Positions 5,787-13,747 of a stretch of 15,132 nucleotides of DNA are shown piece after piece. The number at the start of each line of letters is the position of its first letter. Position 1 is the stretch's first letter. Position numbers and translations under genes: made by a program. The notes beneath the pieces were generated by a model. The model was not told where the DNA came from and searched no databases. It worked only from the letters and a program-made list of their open reading frames with translations. Origin of the DNA: JBBQDZ01 sp038237515 (GTDB lineage Bacteria > Actinomycetota > Thermoleophilia > Gaiellales > Gaiellaceae); assembly GCA_038237515.1 (NCBI GenBank), contig JBBRYP010000079.1, positions 1 to 15,132 on the forward strand, written 5' to 3'.

Positions 5787-7104
5787 CGATCGCCTCCTCC
5801 TTTCGCTCGAGCGTCCGTAGCCGGTCGAGGACGACGTCGACGTGGCGGGTATAGGCGGCGAGATCGAAGACGGCGTCGAGCGTCGGCGAGTCGAGGTGGC
5901 CCGTAACCTCGACGTCGGCGCTCACGAGGTCGCGGAAGCCGCAACCCTCCTCCCAGGAACGCATCGCATTGCGTTGCACGAGTCGGTACGCGTCTTCGCG
6001 CGCGAGGCCGGCCTCGACGAGCGCGAGAAGCAGCCGCTGACTGAAGTGGAGGCCATGGCTCGAATCGAGGTTCGCGCGCATCCGCTCGGGCCGGACGACG
6101 AGTCCGTCAGCGAGCCATGCGAAGCGGTCGAGCATGTAGTCGAGTGCGAGGAAGGCGTCCGGGAAGATCACGCGCTCCGCCGAGGAGTGGGAGATGTCGC
6201 GCTCGTGCCAGAGGGCGACGTTCTCCAGGCCGACGACCGCGGCCCCGCGCACGACGCGCGCGAGCCCGCAAATTCGCTCTGCCGTGATCGGGTTTCGCTT
6301 GTGGGGCATCGCCGAGGAGCCTTTCTGACCGCGCGCGAACGGCTCCTCGACCTCACGCACCTCGGTGCGGGCGAGGTGCCGGATCTCGAGGGCGAAGCGC
6401 TCGAGCGACGCGGCAAGGAGCGCGAGTGTCGAGAGCAGCTCCGCGTGCCGGTCGCGCGCAACGATTTGGGTGGAGGCGGGATCCGGCTCCAAGCCGAGTC
6501 GCTCACACGCCAGACGCTCGACCTCCGGATCGAGGGCGGCGTAGGTTCCGACGGCGCCCGAGAGCTTTCCGACCCGCAGTCCCTCGAGTGCCCGTTCCAG
6601 CCGTGCCCGGTCGCGGTCGAGCTCGAAGGCCCAGCCGGCGAGCTTGAGGCCGAACGTCGTCGGTTCGGCATGGATGCCGTGGGTGCGGCCCATCATCACC
6701 GTCTCCGCGTGCTCCTCGGCGCGCGCGGAGACTGCGTCGAAGGTGCGGCGGAGACCGTCGAGAAGGAGGGCTCCCGCTTCCCGGACCTGCAGCGCGAAGG
6801 CGGTGTCGAGGACATCGGAGGAGGTGAGGCCGAAGTGGAACCAGCGTCCGGCGGGCCCGAGCTCGGCCGAGACGGCATCGACGAATGCCGCGACGTCGTG
6901 GTTCGTCCGGCGCTCGATCTCGGCGACCTGGTCGGGCGTCGGGACGGCCGCCCGCCGCCGGATCTCCGCGACAGCCTCCGCAGGTACACGATCCAGCTCC
7001 GCCGCTGCCTCGAGCGCCGCCAGCTCGACGGCGAGCCAGTGCCCGAGCTTGGCCTCCTCCGACCAGACGTGCGCCATGGCCGGGCGGGAGTAGCGGGCGA
7101 TCAC
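5779..7104 (-). CDS. purB: Adenylosuccinate lyase
   Basis: PurB acts twice: it releases fumarate from SAICAR to give AICAR, and from adenylosuccinate to give AMP. The 441-residue protein belongs to the fumarase/aspartase superfamily. It has the RRTNHDV motif with His69, the TSSD loop at 94-97, MGRTHGIHAEPTTFG with His142, and the mobile signature loop GSSAMPHKRNP at 262-272 containing the catalytic serines. The start is GTG 7104, giving MIARYSRPAMAHVWSEE, a normal family N-terminus. No strong ribosome site precedes it, and the gap from purE is 21 bases. It works with PurC upstream in the pathway and with PurA, encoded in the same window but in a separate cluster. Confidence 0.97.
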   Translation of the reverse strand: MIARYSRPAMAHVWSEEAKLGHWLAVELAALEAAAELDRVPAEAVAEIRRRAAVPTPDQVAEIERRTNHDVAAFVDAVSAELGPAGRWFHFGLTSSDVLDTAFALQVREAGALLLDGLRRTFDAVSARAEEHAETVMMGRTHGIHAEPTTFGLKLAGWAFELDRDRARLERALEGLRVGKLSGAVGTYAALDPEVERLACERLGLEPDPASTQIVARDRHAELLSTLALLAASLERFALEIRHLARTEVREVEEPFARGQKGSSAMPHKRNPITAERICGLARVVRGAAVVGLENVALWHERDISHSSAERVIFPDAFLALDYMLDRFAWLADGLVVRPERMRANLDSSHGLHFSQRLLLALVEAGLAREDAYRLVQRNAMRSWEEGCGFRDLVSADVEVTGHLDSPTLDAVFDLAAYTRHVDVVLDRLRTLERKEEAIGV

Positions 7105-7125
7105 CGAAGTGATTCTAGAAGCGGC

Positions 7126-7542
7126 CTAGGCCGGAGCCGACCCGATGATCCGGGCAGCGAGGATCGCCGCATTTCGCGCCCCGTCGAGGGAGACGCACGC
7201 CACCGGCACTCCCGGCGGCATCTGGACGATCGACAGCACTGCGTCGAGCCCGTCGAGGAGGCTCTTCGAGGAGCGCAGCGGCACGCCGATCACCGGCAGC
7301 TCGGTGTGCGCCGCGAGCGCGCCGGGGAGCGCAGCCGCCATCCCCGCTCCCGCGACGAGGACGCGCAGCCCGCGTGCCTGAGCGGTCTTCGCATACTCGG
7401 CCACGGAGTCGGGGTCTCGATGGGCCGAGCGAACCTCGAACTCGCAGGGGATTCCCCGGGCCTCGAGCTCGTCGAGCGCCGGCTGCATCCGCTCGCGGTC
7501 GGACTCGGAGCCGACGAGGATCCCGACCAGAGGATCAGGCAC
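7126..7542 (-). CDS. purE: N5-carboxyaminoimidazole ribonucleotide mutase
   Basis: Class I PurE moves the carboxyl group of N5-CAIR to give CAIR. The 138-residue protein is slightly shorter than the E. coli enzyme. It shows the substrate loop GSESDRERM at 11-19, the catalytic histidine His41 in RSAHRDPDSV, and AGAGMAAALPG at 64-74, followed by PVIGVPL. The C-terminal helix is trimmed. Class I enzymes need PurK to make N5-CAIR, and no purK is present in this window. GTG 7542 overlaps the purD stop by eight bases (GTGCCTGA), the same pattern as purB/purC, implying coupled translation. Confidence 0.96.
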   Translation of the reverse strand: MPDPLVGILVGSESDRERMQPALDELEARGIPCEFEVRSAHRDPDSVAEYAKTAQARGLRVLVAGAGMAAALPGALAAHTELPVIGVPLRSSKSLLDGLDAVLSIVQMPPGVPVACVSLDGARNAAILAARIIGSAPA

Positions 7543-8767
7543 AGGCCCGCGCCTCGCGCGGTAGACCGATGTCCGAGCGCCGGCGCAGGCCCTCGAAGCG
7601 GATCAGGTCGGCGGCAGCGTAGGCGCGCGCCCTTGCCTCCTCGAGCTCCCCCGCGGTCGCCGTGACCGTCAGAACCCGGCCGCCTTTCGTGGCGAGCTCC
7701 CCGGCGGCGAGCGCAGTCCCCCCGTGGAACACGAGCGCGCCGCTTGCCTCCGCGTCTTCGACGCCCGAGATGGGGGTGCCGGAGTCGGCCGTGTCGGGAT
7801 AGCCGCCTGCCGCGAGTACGACCGCGACCGCCGCGTCCGCACCTGCCGTGACTCTTGCCCCGGCGAGATCGCCGCCGGCGGCGGCCCGGAGCGCCTCTAG
7901 GAGATCGCCCTCGAGCACGGGAAGAACCGCCTGTGTCTCGGGATCGCCGAACCGGCAGTTGAACTCGAGGACGCGAGGCCCGTCCGCGGTGAGCATCACG
8001 CCCGCGAAAAGAAGGCCGACGAACGGCGATCCGCGACGGGCGAGCTCCTCGACAACCGGGCGGTGGACGAGCTCGACGAGCTGCGCGACGTCCGAGCCGT
8101 CGAAGCCCGGCACGGGCGTGAAGGCGCCCATGCCGCCGGTGTTCGGCCCGCGATCGCCGTCCTCCAGGCGCTTGTGGTCGCGAGCCGCCGCCAGGGCGAC
8201 GACCTCGCGTCCGTCGCAGAGGGCGAAGACCGACAGCTCCTCCCCTTCCAGAAGCTCTTCCACCACGATCTCACCGCGGAGGTGCGACGCGGCGGCGAGG
8301 CCGGCCGCGAGCTCGCTCTCGTCACGGCAGACGAAGACGCCCTTGCCTGCGGCCAGACCGTCTGCTTTCACCACGCAGGGCGGCCTCGGCTCCAGGAGCA
8401 CCGCGGCGGTGGGGACTCCCGCGGCGCGCATGACCTCCTTGGCGAAGATCTTCGACCCTTCGATCCTAGCCGCGGCGCCCCCAGGCCCGAAGACGGCGAT
8501 GCCGCCGCGCCGAAGGTCGTCGGCGAGGCCGTTGACGAGCGGCGCCTCGGGCCCGACGACGGCCAAGGCGACCTCGAGGGACGTCGCGAGCTCGAGCAGT
8601 GCCTCCGAGTCCTCCGCGCGCACTGGATGGCACTGCCCTAGGCGCGCGATGCCCGGATTGCCGGGAGCAGCATGCAGCTCGTCGCACGAGGCGCTCTGAG
8701 CGAGCCGCCAGGCAAGTGCGTGCTCGCGTCCGCCGCTCCCAACCAGCAGCACCCGCACGCAGTTCAC
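7535..8767 (-). CDS. purD: Phosphoribosylamine-glycine ligase
   Basis: PurD makes GAR from phosphoribosylamine, glycine and ATP. The 410-residue ATP-grasp protein has VGSGGREHALAW at 9-20, the ATP-binding KADGLAAGKGV at 134-144, the HKR(x)6GPNTGGMGA segment at 198-215, and the metal-binding EFNCRFGDPETQ at 268-279. The length is a little below the usual 420-430. GTG 8767 is chosen because GGGG lies eight bases ahead; GTG 8758 (MRVLLVGSGG) is a close alternative. Longer readings add an Arg/Ser-rich tail with no family counterpart. It is the first gene of the purine operon, so the operon promoter should lie in the roughly 90 bp between it and the divergent gene at 8859, though I see no clear boxes. 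Confidence 0.95.
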   Translation of the reverse strand: MNCVRVLLVGSGGREHALAWRLAQSASCDELHAAPGNPGIARLGQCHPVRAEDSEALLELATSLEVALAVVGPEAPLVNGLADDLRRGGIAVFGPGGAAARIEGSKIFAKEVMRAAGVPTAAVLLEPRPPCVVKADGLAAGKGVFVCRDESELAAGLAAASHLRGEIVVEELLEGEELSVFALCDGREVVALAAARDHKRLEDGDRGPNTGGMGAFTPVPGFDGSDVAQLVELVHRPVVEELARRGSPFVGLLFAGVMLTADGPRVLEFNCRFGDPETQAVLPVLEGDLLEALRAAAGGDLAGARVTAGADAAVAVVLAAGGYPDTADSGTPISGVEDAEASGALVFHGGTALAAGELATKGGRVLTVTATAGELEEARARAYAAADLIRFEGLRRRSDIGLPREARACA

Positions 8768-8858
8768 TCTAGAGACCCCATCGGAGCTTGTCCGTCGACG
8801 ATCGGCGCTCGGGTGACCTCGTGTTTCGAATCGGCCGCGTCGGTTCATCTTGAAGGCT

Positions 8859-9179
8859 ATGCAGGAGCCCGGGCTCGACCGGCACGAGTGGGAGACGGAG
8901 TGGCAGGCTCTCGAGCCGCTCGTCGTGGATTCGCCGGGCGAGGCACTGCCGGAGCTCGACGATCTGATCGCGCGGATGATGGTGGCGCGCGGCTATCCGA
9001 CCGAGGAAACGACGGCCCGCGAGAGCGCGGAGCCCGAGATCGTCGCGGAGTTCCTGGAGGCGCGGCGGATCGCCCTCCTGGCGGACGCGGGGGAGGTCGT
9101 CCCGCCCGGCGACGTCGGCGCGGCGGTGACGGCGTACCGCGGACTCTACGAGCATCTCCTCGGCGCGCCGGGCCAGTAG
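8859..9179 (+). CDS. Small acidic hypothetical protein, divergent from purD
   Basis: This 106-residue protein is strongly acidic and probably helical: LDRHEWETEWQALEPLV near the start, EALPELDDLIARMMVARGY, then EPEIVAEFLEARRI, and a final GDVGAAVTAYRGLYEHL. It has no signal peptide, membrane segment or cysteine motif. I believe similar proteins occur in related actinobacteria, but I cannot name a family. ATG 8859 is chosen with GAAGG just upstream; TTG 8850 is an in-frame alternative adding three residues. It is transcribed away from the purine operon and ends before a hairpin shared with purA. Its codon choice resembles the neighbouring housekeeping genes, which supports it being real. Confidence 0.7.
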   Translation: MQEPGLDRHEWETEWQALEPLVVDSPGEALPELDDLIARMMVARGYPTEETTARESAEPEIVAEFLEARRIALLADAGEVVPPGDVGAAVTAYRGLYEHLLGAPGQ

Positions 9180-9311
9180 CCGCCTCACGCGCGACGGCGC
9201 TCCAGGATTCACGATTCCGTCACGGTGCCGTCTCAGTTCCGTGCGCGCTTCCCCGTTATGCTCGACGTGGGGAGGAGGCCGGGGACACCTGGGAGGCTGA
9301 ACCAGCGCCGC

Positions 9312-9335
9312 CCGAACCGAACGAGTCCGGTTCGG
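9312..9335. terminator. Hairpin between two converging genes
   Basis: CCGAACCG (9312-9319) and CGGTTCGG (9328-9335) form a perfect eight-pair stem with an eight-base loop. It lies between the converging ends of the small gene at 8859-9179 and purA, so it could end transcription from both sides. There is no T-run on either side, so it is not a classic intrinsic terminator. The rest of 9180-9355 holds nothing recognisable. Confidence 0.5.
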
Positions 9336-9355
9336 ACAGCGCCTTCCGGAGGCGG

Positions 9356-10648
<1,293 letters not shown>

Positions 10649-10671
10649 GTGTCGGAGTCTGCCTGACACCA

Positions 10672-10689
10672 CGGCCGGACGACCGGCCG
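10672..10689 (-). promoter_or_regulatory. GC hairpin just upstream of purA
   Basis: CGGCCGG (10672-10678) pairs perfectly with CCGGCCG (10683-10689) across the loop ACGA. It lies 24 bases before the purA start, after the end of the dnaB group. It could slow or end read-through from dnaB or shape the purA leader. No T-run follows it. Confidence 0.35.
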
Positions 10690-10917
10690 GCGCCTCAGCG
10701 AACGCGCATCGCGTACGCAGACGCTCGGCGAGCGCCCTCAGTTCCTCCTCGGGAACGCAATCGACCGCTCGTCCTCGCAGAAGACGTGATGCGAGAACTC
10801 GGGATTGCCTCGAACGAGCTCGCAGATGAAGCAGCGCCCGCCGAGGCTGCGGCGGAGCGCCTCGAAGTCGACGATCCGCCGGCTGTGGGCTTGCGGCGGC
10901 TCAACGCGGCGGGTCTT
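10680..10917 (-). pseudogene. HIT-family protein remnant
   Basis: Directly after the zinc-ribbon gene an open frame without a usual start reads RRIVDFEALRRSLGG, then CFICELVRGNPEFSHHVFCE and DERSIAF. This is the familiar N-terminus of HIT-family nucleotide hydrolases, including the CxxC zinc knuckle. It stops at TGA 10740-10738. In a shifted frame from about 10756 the sequence continues VPEEELRALAERLRTR, like the last helix of related HIT proteins. The central part with the HxHxH active site is missing, so most of the gene has been lost by an internal deletion and the remnant is inactive. The N-terminal match is firm; the C-terminal match is a judgement. The second frame happens to run into purA. 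Confidence 0.6.
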
Positions 10918-11137
10918 AGCGGATGACCTGCGCCAGCGATCCGTCCACCCGTTCCACCCGGATCTGATGGCCGCGCGCGCACGTTGCCCAGCCGCGTTTC
11001 GCGTCGAGGCGGAGCAGGCCCGAGACGCGCGCAGCGAGGAAGCTCTCCGTCGACTGGTCTCCGCCGAGGCACTCGTCGCAGACGGCGGTGAAGGCGACGG
11101 CCCGTGGAGCGAGGAAGATCTTCTGCTCCTCGTACAT
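10916..11137 (-). CDS. Small zinc-ribbon-like protein coupled to dnaB
   Basis: A 73-residue protein starts MYEEQKIFLAPRAVAFTAV. It contains CDEC at residues 20-23 and C53-x3-H57 (TCARGHQIRVERV). Two Cys plus a Cys/His pair spaced this way would form a small zinc ribbon. The strand-rich remainder (SFLAARVSGLLRLDAKRGWA) fits such a fold. The start ATG overlaps the dnaB stop as ATGA, so it is almost certainly translated with dnaB. I do not recognise a named family. A role in replication or nucleic-acid binding is suggested only by position. It is followed at once by the HIT remnant, whose frame begins inside its stop codon. Confidence 0.7.
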   Translation of the reverse strand: MYEEQKIFLAPRAVAFTAVCDECLGGDQSTESFLAARVSGLLRLDAKRGWATCARGHQIRVERVDGSLAQVIR

Positions 11138-12531
11138 CAGGCGGCCAGGTCCGCGAACTTCGCGTAGCGCTTCAGGAACGAGAGCTTCAGCGAGTCGGTG
11201 GGGCCGTTGCGATGCTTCGCGAGGATCACCTCGGCGAGCCCCTGCTGGTCGGACTCCTCGTTGTAGTACTCGTCGCGGTAGATGAAGGCCACGAGGTCTG
11301 CGTCCTGCTCGATCGAGCCGGACTCTCGGAGGTCGGAGAGGATCGGGCGCTTGTCGTGGCGCTGCTCGACCGCGCGCGACAGCTGCGAGAGCGCGATGAC
11401 GGGCACCTCCAGCTCGCGCGCGAGCACCTTCAGCGACCGCGAGATCTGCGAAACCTCCTGCACCCGGTTCTCGTAGGACGCATCGGAGGTCATCAGCTGG
11501 ATGTAGTCGACGACGATGAGCCCCAGATCGGGCTCCTTCGACTTCAGCCGCCGGGCCTTCGAGCGAATGCCCATCATCGTGATCGAGCCGGTGTCGTCGA
11601 CGTAGATCGGGGCCCGTGCAAGCTTGTCGCAGGCTGCGGTGAGGCGCGGCCAGTCGTCGGCAGCGAGCTTGCCGGTGCGCAGGCGTTGCGACTCCACCTT
11701 CGCCTCGCTGCACATGAGCCGCTGCGTGACCTCGGACTTCGACATTTCGAGCGTGAAGAGCGCGACCGGCACCTGGTGGCGCACGGCGAGGTTGGCCGCG
11801 ATGCAGAGGCCGAGAGCGGACTTTCCCATGCTCGGCCGAGCGGCGATGATCACGAGATTCCCGGGCTGGAAGCCGGAGGTGAGGCGATCGAGGTCGCGAA
11901 ATCCGGACGGGATTCCGGTCACCTCCGAGCCCTGCTCGTAGAGCTGCGTGATCCGCTCGAAGCTCTCCTTGAGGAGCGCCTCGATGTGGGCGAACTCGGT
12001 TGTCACGCGCGCCTGCGAGAGCTCGAAGACGATCTGCTCCGCCTTGTCGACGAGCGTGGGGGCATCGGCGCCGGCGGGCCGCTCCCAGCCGAGGCGGGTG
12101 ATCTGGAGGCCGGACTCGATCAAGCCCCGAAGCGTCGCCATCTCGCGGACGATCCGGGCGTAGTGCGCAGCATTCGCCGTCGCCGGGACGAGCGTCGCGA
12201 GCTCGTGGATGCGAACCCTTCCACCGACCTGCTCGAGTCTGCCGAGGCGCTCGAGCTCCCCGACGAGCGTGATCGCGTCGACGGGCTCCCCCTTGCCGTA
12301 GAGGTCCCGTGCGGCCTGGAAGATCTTCCCGTGGCTCTCGCGATAGAAGTCGCGCGGCGAGAGCACTTCGCTGACCGCCCCGATCGCACCTGGGGAGAGC
12401 ATCATCGCGCCGAGAACCGATTCCTCGGCATCGAGATTTTGCGGTGGGACCGGGGCGGCCGACGAAGCGGGGGAGGTTTGGAGCACGTCCGAAAGTCTCA
12501 CGCGTGCGGCGGCCGGTGCAAACGTGGGCAT
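11137..12531 (-). CDS. dnaB: Replicative DNA helicase DnaB
   Basis: DnaB is the hexameric 5'-3' helicase that leads the replication fork and recruits primase. The 464-residue protein has the N-terminal primase-binding domain (PPQNLDAEESVLGAMM from residue 29), a linker, then the RecA-like motor with Walker A ARPSMGKSAL (231-240), LFTLEMSKSEV, Walker B LIVVDYIQLM (338-347), SQLSRAVEQR and the closing arginine-finger region around RNGPTDSLKLSFLKRYAKF. No intein is present. ATG 12531 is chosen: it follows GCGAGG, gives the short variable tail usual for the family, and leaves the SOS-like operator outside the gene. GTG 12684 in frame would add 51 poorly conserved residues. It is the fifth gene of the rpsF-ssb-rpsR-rplI-dnaB cluster. 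Confidence 0.96.
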   Translation of the reverse strand: MPTFAPAAARVRLSDVLQTSPASSAAPVPPQNLDAEESVLGAMMLSPGAIGAVSEVLSPRDFYRESHGKIFQAARDLYGKGEPVDAITLVGELERLGRLEQVGGRVRIHELATLVPATANAAHYARIVREMATLRGLIESGLQITRLGWERPAGADAPTLVDKAEQIVFELSQARVTTEFAHIEALLKESFERITQLYEQGSEVTGIPSGFRDLDRLTSGFQPGNLVIIAARPSMGKSALGLCIAANLAVRHQVPVALFTLEMSKSEVTQRLMCSEAKVESQRLRTGKLAADDWPRLTAACDKLARAPIYVDDTGSITMMGIRSKARRLKSKEPDLGLIVVDYIQLMTSDASYENRVQEVSQISRSLKVLARELEVPVIALSQLSRAVEQRHDKRPILSDLRESGSIEQDADLVAFIYRDEYYNEESDQQGLAEVILAKHRNGPTDSLKLSFLKRYAKFADLAA

Positions 12532-12538
12532 AGCCTCG

Positions 12539-12715
12539 CTGTCCACAGCGGCATGCCTTTGCGTTTCCGGGGAGAAGGGAACATACGTTCCCCGATTTTG
12601 CCAGTGGCGGCGGACGACGTCCACAGCGGGAGGCCCGCGTATTCCCCAGGCAGCCGGGCGCTCCTTGCGGGAAGTTTCGCTCACTGCCCACAGGGTGTGG
12701 GCGCCGTTGTGGACG
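12539..12715. promoter_or_regulatory. Cluster of DnaA-box-like sites and a hairpin between rplI and dnaB
   Basis: Several sequences resemble the high-GC DnaA box TTGTCCACA: CTGTCCACA (12539-12547), ACGTCCACA (12617-12625), CTGCCCACA (12684-12692) and CGTCCACAA on the minus strand (12707-12715). The third is part of a perfect hairpin, GCCCACA-GGG-TGTGGGC (12686-12702). They cluster in about 180 bases with little coding sense. They may be real DnaA sites controlling dnaB or part of a replication-linked region, or chance in a GC-rich spacer. Confidence 0.35.
12577..12592. promoter_or_regulatory. Candidate LexA (SOS) box upstream of dnaB
   Basis: GGGAACATACGTTCCC is a palindrome with six-pair arms and contains GAAC-ATAC-GTTC. 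This fits the Gram-positive/actinobacterial SOS box CGAAC-RNRY-GTTYC at all positions but the first. It lies 45 bases ahead of the dnaB ATG at 12531. The overlapping TATGTT on the minus strand could serve as a -10 box. The palindrome is seen directly and the regulator is inferred. Confidence 0.6.
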
Positions 12716-12720
12716 AGGCC

Positions 12721-13338
12721 CTACGTGCCGGAAGGCGGCGAGTTTTCCGCGACCGGGACGGCATCGACGGCGCGATCGAAATTCCCCTCCGCGGCCGCCT
12801 GCTCTTCTTCCTCCGGCGGCATCTTCGCCGCCGCCCCGGTCTCGGAGGCGGGTGGTTCGCTCACGAGCTGCTCCTCCGGCGGGAGCTCCCCACCCTCCGG
12901 GACGACGAGCACACGTACCTCCGCTCGGACGTCGGTGAAGATCTCGATCGGAACCCGATAGCGGCCGACGCGCTTGATCGACTCGAGCAGCTCGACCTTG
13001 CGGCGGTCGACTCGGATCTTGTGGGCGCCCCAGAGCTCGTCGACGAGGTCGGTCGCCGTCACCGACCCGAAGAGCGACCCGGTGGGACCGGCCTTGACGT
13101 CGAAGCGCAGCTCGACCTGCTCGAGCCGCGAGCCGATGTCGCGGGCCTGGTCGACCGAAGCCGCCTCGTGCCGGGCTCGCCGCGTCTCGCGCCGGCGAAG
13201 CTCGGCGACGAGCCCGGGCGTTGCCGGCTGGGCCAGGCGGCGCGGCAGGAGGAAGTTCCGCGCGTACCCGCGGGCCACGTCGACGACGTCGCCCCGCAGG
13301 CCGAGCTTTTCCACATCGTTCAGGAGGATCACCTGCAT
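12721..13338 (-). CDS. rplI: Ribosomal protein bL9 with acidic C-terminal extension
   Basis: bL9 spans the large subunit near the L1 stalk and helps keep the reading frame. Residues 1-50 give the N-terminal rRNA-binding domain (MQVILLNDVEKLGLRGDVVD then RGYARNFLLPRRLA). Next come the connecting helix and, at about 75-148, the C-terminal domain with GPTGSLFGSVTATDL and KRVGRYRVPIEIFTDVRAEV. The family normally ends near residue 148-150. Here a tail of about 55 residues, rich in Glu, Pro and Ala, follows from GGELPPEEQ to the stop. ATG 13338 has GGGAGG eight bases ahead. A copy of this start region lies 111 bases upstream. Position four in the rpsF-dnaB cluster agrees with the assignment. Confidence 0.96.
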   Translation of the reverse strand: MQVILLNDVEKLGLRGDVVDVARGYARNFLLPRRLAQPATPGLVAELRRRETRRARHEAASVDQARDIGSRLEQVELRFDVKAGPTGSLFGSVTATDLVDELWGAHKIRVDRRKVELLESIKRVGRYRVPIEIFTDVRAEVRVLVVPEGGELPPEEQLVSEPPASETGAAAKMPPEEEEQAAAEGNFDRAVDAVPVAENSPPSGT

Positions 13339-13449
13339 GGTCGACGCCTCCCGCTAGGCGGAACGGCCGCGCCGGCAGAGCCGGCACGGCCTCCATCCCG
13401 GCATCGCGAGCGATGCCTCGGCCACATCGTTCAGGAGGATCACCTGCAT
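13311..13449 (-). repeat. Direct repeat of the rplI start region with hairpins between
   Basis: Bases 13311-13338 (the first nine codons of rplI) recur exactly, 28 of 28, at 13422-13449, and after one mismatch GTCGA matches in both copies. The copies are 111 bp apart, a multiple of three. The DNA between them differs from rplI and holds two hairpins: GGCATCG-CGAG-CGATGCC (13400-13417) and an eleven-pair stem with one mismatch, GGCCGCGCCGGC against GCCGGCACGGCC (13365-13391). This could be a small element inserted with a long target duplication. Confidence 0.8.
13354..13449 (-). CDS. Possible 31-codon leader reading frame before rplI
   Basis: From ATG 13449, nine bases after the rpsR stop, the frame reads MQVILLNDVAEASLAMPGWR and then CRLCRRGRSA before TAG 13356-13354, fifteen bases ahead of rplI. 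Its first nine residues equal those of bL9 and the rest does not resemble it. It has only a weak ribosome site, far poorer than rplI's own. It may be translated by coupling to rpsR and act as a leader, or be an untranslated relic of a duplication. Confidence 0.3.
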   Translation of the reverse strand: MQVILLNDVAEASLAMPGWRPCRLCRRGRSA

Positions 13450-13458
13450 CGTCGAGAC

Positions 13459-13725
13459 CTAGGCTCCGACGTAGGGGAGGAGCGCCATCTCTCGTGCGCG
13501 CTTGACCGCGACCGCCACCTGGTTCTGGTGGCGCCGGCAGGCGCCTGTGATACGGCGCGACCGGATCTTCCCCTTCTCCGAGACGTAGCGCCGGAGGTGG
13601 TTCATGTTCTTGTAGTCGACCTCCTCGACCTTCTCCTTGCAGAAATAGCAGTTGCGACGGCGCGTCAGCGCGGCGTCGCGCGGGCTCCGCTTGCGGCGGG
13701 GTGACTGCTCCTTGAGCTGGGCCAT
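13459..13725 (-). CDS. rpsR: Ribosomal protein bS18 (cysteine-containing form)
   Basis: bS18 binds the platform of the small subunit together with bS6. The 88-residue protein has the typical basic N-terminus, NCYFCKEKVEEVDYKN at 25-40, LRRYVSEKGKIRSRRITG at 44-61 and CRRHQNQVAVAVKRAREMAL. Cys26, Cys29, Cys63 and His66 could hold a zinc ion, marking it as the 'C+' type; some actinobacteria also keep a cysteine-free paralogue elsewhere. ATG 13725 has AGGTAGGAG just ahead. It lies between ssb and rplI in the classic order, 22 bases after ssb. Confidence 0.97.
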   Translation of the reverse strand: MAQLKEQSPRRKRSPRDAALTRRRNCYFCKEKVEEVDYKNMNHLRRYVSEKGKIRSRRITGACRRHQNQVAVAVKRAREMALLPYVGA

Positions 13726-13747
13726 GCTCCTACCTTCCTAGATCCAG

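Noticed and set aside
5842..7665. Long plus-strand open frame opposite purB and purE
   Set aside because: Its codons mirror the third-position GC of the true genes, and it has no family resemblance.
9312..9335. Calling this hairpin a standard rho-independent terminator
   Set aside because: Neither strand has a T-run after the stem; it is kept only as a hairpin of likely but unproven function.
12532..12684. Extension of dnaB to the upstream GTG at 12684
   Set aside because: The extra 51 residues are not family-like and would contain the SOS-type palindrome and DnaA-like sites.
13311..13449. CRISPR-like spacing of two identical repeats
   Set aside because: There are only two copies, one is coding, and no further units follow.
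11104..13704. Very long plus-strand open frame opposite dnaB, rplI and rpsR
   Set aside because: It is the mirror of real genes in GC-rich DNA and has an arginine- and leucine-heavy composition with no motifs.
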